Shown one piece after another: positions 1 to 6,900 of a stretch of 12,230 nucleotides of DNA; the stretch's first letter is position 1, and every line of letters starts with the position of its first letter. The stretch covers positions 7,258 through 19,487 of the forward strand of contig BEXV01004716.1 in NCBI GenBank assembly GCA_003118195.1, read 5' to 3'. This stretch comes from Hemicentrotus pulcherrimus (lineage: Eukaryota; Echinodermata; Echinoidea; Camarodonta; Strongylocentrotidae). The notes beneath the pieces were generated by a model, which searched no databases, was not told the DNA's origin, and worked only from the letters and a program-made list of their open reading frames with translations. Made by a program: the position numbers and the translations under genes.

Positions 1-758
1 AGAAACGTTGTGGAATCGATCAGAAAAGATTGATCATCTAAGTACATTTAAGTATTGGTGTGTACTGCAAGGTTCTGGAATCATCAAAATGATATGAAAT
101 TTGGCCCAGTCTTGGTAAAGTTACAATCGCTGTACTGTACACAGAAAGATGTATATGGGACTATACGCGACACATTAATGACACGTGCGCGATATCTATC
201 AGGTCCAAATAGATATACTAATTTACCAAGTATATTAATTAGTAGGTGGCTTCTCGACAAAATTTGTATTAGTCAAAACATATTCTTTCACATGATTGAT
301 AATAAGAGCTTCAATTTCATTTTTTGAGAGGGGGGCGTTTTCAAAACTGGTCTTTACCTTTAACAATAACAGTAAAGATACAACAATATTAGAAATAAAA
401 CAAGTTTCAGAATACAGCCTCAGGCGGATCCACCAAGCCACCATTTAGCATTCAAAGGCAAACGCAAAGCTACATGTATAAGATAAGGACGTAGGTTTAT
501 GTTTAATACTTGTACTGAAAATAATTCATTAGAACTAGAGTCTAAAAACAGTGTAATGTGTAGCCTAGACACTCTTCTACAAAAGTAAGCTGTGTAATCC
601 TTTTTCAAAAATGAAACGCAACTTCACCTGTTTATCCAATAAGAATCACAGATTTGGTCAGTTCAAGGAATACCATTCGATGTAAGGAATTGAGAGTTGC
701 ATTAAGATAACACCCCAGAGATAGCAAGACACCAGCAAATGATAATGCTTACTGTTTT
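1..758. other. Upstream region, no gene recognised
   Basis: No reading frame here gives a recognisable protein, and I see no exon of a divergent neighbour. In human, PRR11 shares a promoter with SKA2; nothing SKA2-like is visible here. A CCAAT pentamer lies at 636-640 and a G run at about 330-335, but neither is distinctive. If the CAG before the ATG is a true acceptor, the noncoding leader exon and promoter lie within or left of this stretch; I cannot place them. Confidence 0.4.
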
Positions 759-760
759 CA

Positions 761-810
<50 letters not shown>

Positions 811-816
811 ATCTCT
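759..816 (+). repeat. CT microsatellite serving as polypyrimidine tract before exon 1
   Basis: A run of CT dinucleotides with a few TTT interruptions, nearly free of purines over about 55 bases, is followed by ATCTCTACCAG and the start ATG. It may be the polypyrimidine tract of the acceptor at 819-821, with CU-rich sites of the PTB type. If the exon is instead the first exon, it would be a GAGA-like tract (read on the - strand) in the promoter or 5' UTR. Confidence 0.85.
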
Positions 817-821
817 ACCAG

Positions 822-994
822 ATGAAGCACCGCAGCAATAAAGTGAACTTCTTGTCATATTCATCTCGGCGTAAGAGAAGAGGCAATCGGAGGAAAGTTA
901 GGGAACTGTCCAAAAGTCTGTCAGACTCAACAAATTCAGGACTCATTGAGGAGAGTGGTGCTTCATGTACTATGGAGATTGATGTGTCTCAAAT
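822..994 (+). CDS. PRR11: PRR11 coding exon 1 (residues 1-57 and part of 58)
   Basis: This exon opens with ATG at 822, directly after the acceptor-like TACCAG and a long CT tract. It reads 57 codons and leaves two bases (AT) of codon 58. The donor is CAAAT|GTAAGC at 995. Residues 16-27 are strongly basic (RRKRRGNRRKVR), as at the N-terminus of vertebrate PRR11, and could act in nuclear import. Serine and acidic residues follow. The frame stays open upstream through the CT tract, so the ATG rests on the basic N-terminus and on length, not on an upstream stop. Confidence 0.85.
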
Positions 995-3900
995 GTAAGC
1001 CTTTAAAGCCCCAATGTACTACTTGTACAGTGTAGCTCCTTGCTCCCTCTATATAGAAAACAATGCCTAAGCTGTGCCTCTTGGTCCCCCATGATTCTCT
1101 TTTTCTTATGCTAATTGAGAGCTGAGTTGATGAGATAAAAATGCACCTGTCAGTGACCACACTTATCCTCTAATCCCTCCTGGGTAAACTAGTGCAGCGG
1201 GGCTTTAAGTGATTTAAATGATTCGGGACATCTTTAAGAGTTGTTATTGAGTTGTTGCAAATTTGTAGACTCGCAGTTTCCTGCAACAATTTGTATTTGT
1301 TAGGATCAATTTGATATTTTTACAAGATGAGAGTGATAGCTGATTTGAAACTCTTTGGCATCTTTGCGAGGTATCAAAATATAGTTCTGTATGCATGTAG
1401 GCTGCCAAATTATTGTATTTTGAATACATTGTGGAAAGTGCATTGTTATACAAGCCTTGTGTAATACGTTTGTCCCCGTGGGCGTTTAACATGACCAGTG
1501 ACAAGAGAAAAGAAACCTTTTCAAATATTGTTGTCTATGGCACAGGTTACTTGATGACGGTGATGAGGATCATGTCCAGGAGTTAGATCATTCATCATCA
1601 TCTGCTGGCAGTATGATACCATTCATAGATACAAGCTCTTGGCTTGGAGTGGCCGGAGATCTGAGTCTAACCAAGCTGCCATCTGCTCTGTATCATGTGT
1701 GTAATTGGTGGAAAACCAAAGTGAACGAGGTAATGTAATGCAAAACACATTTAACACAAATTTGAAGAACACTGCTCTGAGGGTATTGGTTAGCATAGGA
1801 GATAACTTTGGATGTTTCTGAAGCATGGAAGGCTTTAGCATCATGTTTTGCTTCTTTGTAGGTCTTTCTGAAGTCACACAGGAAGTGGATTATAATATAA
1901 TAAAGTAATAATGATTTTATTTACCAAGGAGTGCCTCCCTCAGTCATTTGTTAAAAAGGTGGGTTTTATTTATTTCACAAAGTGTAAACTTGTGTTCATT
2001 TCATTATTTTTAAAAAATTCTAAGATAGTGAAAGCTATAACATTTGAGTGTTTAGTAATTTAATAAAAAGGTAAAGAAATATAGAAGCATGATTTGTTTT
2101 CTTTATTCTTATATCCTCTTTATTTCACTTATATACTAATCCTGAAACAACAGACTTGAAATTAAATCTTACTATTTTTTTTTTATATCCTACTTGTATT
2201 TTATAATGACAGAGTAATATATAATGCATGCAGGATAAGATGTAAAAGTCGTTAAATGCATGTTAGTGCAGATATAATTTACATATATATTTTTGTTTAA
2301 TGACAAAATTGAATGATTGAATACTACTACAGAGCTACGAGTTGGCCAAGGATGTAGTGTTTCCATCTCGTGTTTACCGAAGAGAGCTTTATGCCACTCA
2401 GGAGCAGATTAATCTCCTACAAGAAGAGCTTCAGAGAGTCAAGAAAGACATGGAATCTAAGGTAAGGGGTTCTTATATAGAAGCCAGTATGAACATAAAT
2501 ATCATTCATTTTTTCCTTCTTTTCATTATATGATTTATTTATGTTTCTATATACACATATATGTTTTTATATCCCTTGAAAATAAAATGTCTTTAAGACG
2601 TCTGTCAAGATTCTCCTTTTAGATCATTGAATAAAATGGATTAAATGTATATGTTTTTGACAACTTTCGCTGCTGTAAAGAAATGTGAAACCCCTATTAA
2701 GTTTGTAATAGTGCTAAATATAATATTCAACTGTATTTATATGTACATACTCATGTCAAGAAAGTGATAGTTATGCATGGTAAACAAGAAAGTCCATGTG
2801 ATATTGTTCATTTACATTATGGAAAAAACATCTTTTTTTCCTGAATTACATTCAATGTATTTGTGTCACATATTTCAGAAATCTGCTACAAACATTCCTG
2901 CAGCCACAAGTTGCTCCCATTGTTGCTGTCCACTACACAGCTCTACCACCACCACACATACTGTACTGGGTACAGTACATCAACTTTTATCATTATCACC
3001 AGGATCCTCAGCTCCACCTACTCTACCACCACCGCCACCACCACCACCAGCTCTTATGCCACCTCCTCCTCCTCCCCCGCCTCCCCCTCCTCCTCCAGCA
3101 GTTGCACCACCCAAAGACTGGAGACTAAATCTACCAAAGAGGAAAAAAGGCTCAAACAGTGACAAAAAGGTAATTCTCTAATTTAATTACAGTGTACAAT
3201 TATGTGAGTCATGGACCTCTTGTACCATGTGGGTATGTAGATCTGTGAATTAACAGAGGATTTGTTCTTGCTATGCTGTCTACTTGACCACTCAATAATA
3301 TACAAATGATGCATGAGTTCATTGTACGATCTATCCGCACTCGAGTTGAGGCTGTGTGTATCTAAAGCCGTTAGGCTGAGTGCGATAGATACACACAGCA
3401 TCAACGAGGGTGGATAGATAGTATAATTAACAAATAAAAACCTGCATCATTTGTTTTATAAAACGAAACTCCTAGATCCTTGTTTTTTGATGTAAAAAGA
3501 ATTCATTCAAGATTGTTTCATGACAGTTTATGGCTGACAAATAAATCCCAAGTTTAATAAGGCTTACTTTAGTGCACACACATAGCTATAGATATAGCAA
3601 GCGCACTAATTACCTCTATACCCATTTACGCATAGTGCTAAGAATAGTGCTAAGAATTAATAGGCTCATGCTCACACAATCTATGCGCACTACTGCGCTC
3701 TGAAAACGAGTTCAATAGTAAGGGAAATTATTGCATTCCTTTTCATGAAAACAGAGTGTAATAGGCTCAGTAAATGAATCACACGTGACCGCGCATGGCG
3801 AACCATTGATTAGGATCTGGGAGTGAGTTGTATAATAATCAATATCGATCTCCTTTTTTAGGTTTTACTATTCCTAACTGAGTTTCAAATTATATTCCAG

Positions 3901-6900
3901 GTATTAACTAATGTTCATTTCATATGGGGGTCAGAATTACTTTCAGTATACAAGTACTAGTACCTCCTCTGAAAGTTGTATAATACTTTTGCCAGAAATT
4001 TGAACATCATTATGGAATAGGAAATTGATTAGCCTCACACCCAAACAAGAATATAAGGTTCAATTCCGGCTGTCTTTGTATAGTACCGGTACTATAAAAT
4101 TGGTATTACATTGAAACCTTTCATTGCAGAGCATATAGCCACTAAGTCTTTATGATGGTCTCAATCTAGCAATTGTCCTAGCAATCTATTAGAAAAGGTA
4201 CTGATCCAAGCAGCTTTGTGTGCATGTGTTAGACCCGCAGACAGTACACATCACTTCTGTGTGTTTGTGAATACCTTATCAATTTGTCTTTAAACTGACA
4301 CAGTTGATAATGCCTTTATGCTGTTTCCATTCATATATTTTCCAATGCCAGGAATCCAGTACGAATCCTGGGATTTCTTTGGCTGATATCAAAGGAGTGA
4401 AGCTAAAGAAAGTGGACAGGACAAATAAGGTGAGATCATATCATCCCATTCAGTCTACAGAAACTGATAGCTCCTGTATTGAAGCCTATGGGGGTAAGAG
4501 AGTTCAGGAGTCAATGGCTTAATATAGTCTTTGAAGCATCTTAATAAAGCACTTAACATCTACTACACTGTCAATCTCATATAAGTGGTTGAGGGTTCAA
4601 ATCTGTGCCTGCATGCATGGTGCATATATCCTGATCAATACAATTCATCACTGGTCAGTCTCCTCTTGACCATGTGTTAAAGTAGGCAGGAATCAATCCT
4701 TGAAATGGACCATGACCTGGTAGAAGTTAAAAGGTAGATCTCAATCTTTGAGATTTCTGAGATAGTGTTAAATATAGACAAGATTTGATGATGGTAGTAT
4801 GTTCTCATCAAATCAAATACCACGATTTCATTAGCTTGTAACAGTTATTTAAAATTATTTAAAAAGTTTTATGAAAAAGTGCCTTATGCTGTTTGGTATG
4901 AAGGCATTAAAGATGACCAGTGACTGTCACCAAAGTCCAAAAATGTTTTTTTTTTGTTCCTCTGAATCTTTTTGTTCCATGCGGATATACTATATTCAAA
5001 TAATCAGCTTCCATTACTGCTGTTATGAAGAATGAAAAATATTGTCTCAATGAAGGTAAAACTGACCAATGAGTGGACTGTTTGATGAAATTGTACGCAC
5101 ATGGATGTGAAGGAAACCCTAGTCTGACGTGCATTTCTTTTTCCCCCTTTTTTGGATGTTATATCCCTGTATCTTCTATCATATTCCTTAACAGTATACC
5201 AACATAATAAGTTTTGATGTTGATTATATAAATGTATACTAGCTGTAAACAAATTCATTTTTATGTTATTGTTTCCATTCCATGCCTTTGACATAGTGTT
5301 CCGCTGATGGTACAGCTATGTTTCATGATGATATCTCAGCACAATTGCATGCCTTGGGCCCTTCGAAAAAACCCATCATAGCCTAAATTCATAGACATTC
5401 CTCAAAATATGTGTGTTGAACCAAAGGAGTTTTCTATGATACATTCATTTTATGGGTCGAAATGCAGTTAGTTGAAACAGTCTCCATTTTCAGCATTCAG
5501 CTACAAACAAATTAACAGCAAGAGACTTTCTTAATATTGTTTTGCTATTGCCTTTTCCTTTGACAGAAGTCTGGCTCCTCTACAGCAGGTGGTGGTCCTC
5601 TAGTAACATTGTTAGATCTTCAAGCTGTACAACTCAAGAAGTCCTTCAAGCATTCAACTCAATCCACTCAAATCACATCTCCCATGAATCTTAGGACAAG
5701 GTGAGTTTTTCTATCATGGCAACCAATCTCCACATACTATTTTGCTCTGCGATGCATGTTAGGGAACCCATAATGCTTTTCAATCACCTTAAAGACTGTC
5801 AATACTACTGGGCCAGAAGGGATTAGACCACACAGCAAGGTCACTGACAGGTGGCTATCTTATTAACCTAGCTCTCAATTAACATAAGAAAAAAAAGAAT
5901 CATGGGGGACCAACAGGCACCGATTGGGAAGTTTTTCTATATAGAGGGAGCAAGTAGCTACAAGTAGGACAGTGGGGCTTTAATACTTCTGCAAAGAAAT
6001 GATTGAATAGACAATAATGATTACAACAGTTGACACCCTTACTTGGACTCACACTCGCATTTATTTTATTTATTTATTTATTCTCCACTCATGGGATGGA
6101 TTGCCCTTGTCAGCTACAAGCTGTTTTTCAAAGGGGTCCAGGCCAAGATAAAAAACATACAATCAGAATAATCAATACATGTATATAGGCTACTCATATA
6201 AATAGACAAATGAATACACACAAAATATAATTTACATAATATAAAAAATAAAAATGTACTAAAAGTATACTATCTACAACAACAAAAATAACATCACTAT
6301 GGGGGAAAGCAACTACAAAAGGAGGAATGTGTCCTTACATGGTAAAAACGGATAAGGGAGTAACAAAGCAACAAATTAAAGAAAAGAAAGAAAACCGGGG
6401 TTCTTGTATTTTTAGCTTAATCTGTTAAATATAGGAGTTAAGCCTGTCTGCTAAGAATGGTCAGGATAATGGGGTTACTATTTATGTGACGCTTAAAGGC
6501 TTCAATTGATACAGTGGTGGAAATAGGGTAATTCAGCTCATTCCAAATCTTGGACCCCCGATAAGAGAGAGATCTTTTCCCGTAATTGGTCTTCGGTTGA
6601 ATGAGTCTTAATGTGTGCGGACCGGACCTTGTACAATATACTGATTTACGAATTACAAAGATTCTGCTGAGATAAGGTGGACAAATGTTATGAACAGAGC
6701 AATACATATTACATGCTAATTGTTTGGACCATCGTATATATAAGCGATCTAATTTCAAGGTATCGTATAAATTATTTCAAGGATACATATAATCAACATT
6801 CATAACAATGCGAAGTGATCTATTTTGTAATACTTGCAATTGACTTATGTGAGTCTTTAAAGCATTTGCCCAGACTGGGCTACAATAATCAAAATGGCAT

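Noticed and set aside
55..608. Small open frames in the upstream region on both strands
   Set aside because: Overlapping, AT-rich and without recognisable motifs, splice context or repeated pattern; consistent with chance.
1..820. Divergent SKA2 partner gene sharing a promoter, as in human
   Set aside because: No SKA2-like coding segment is visible on the - strand in the 820 bases upstream. It could lie beyond the window.
1623..1877. Open frame on the - strand over exon 2 and intron 2
   Set aside because: It overlaps the PRR11 coding exon antisense, half of it is intron, and no family is recognisable.
2980..3165. Glycine-rich open frame on the - strand opposite exon 4
   Set aside because: It is the complement of the polyproline codons of PRR11 exon 4 and has no independent support.
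3776..3800. CACGTG E-box (in ACACGTGACC) as an intronic enhancer
   Set aside because: A single hexamer in 12 kb is not informative without chromatin or conservation data.
4575..4625. tRNA gene or tRNA-derived SINE in intron 5
   Set aside because: GGTTCAAATC resembles a B box, but no A box at proper spacing, cloverleaf arms or tail could be found.
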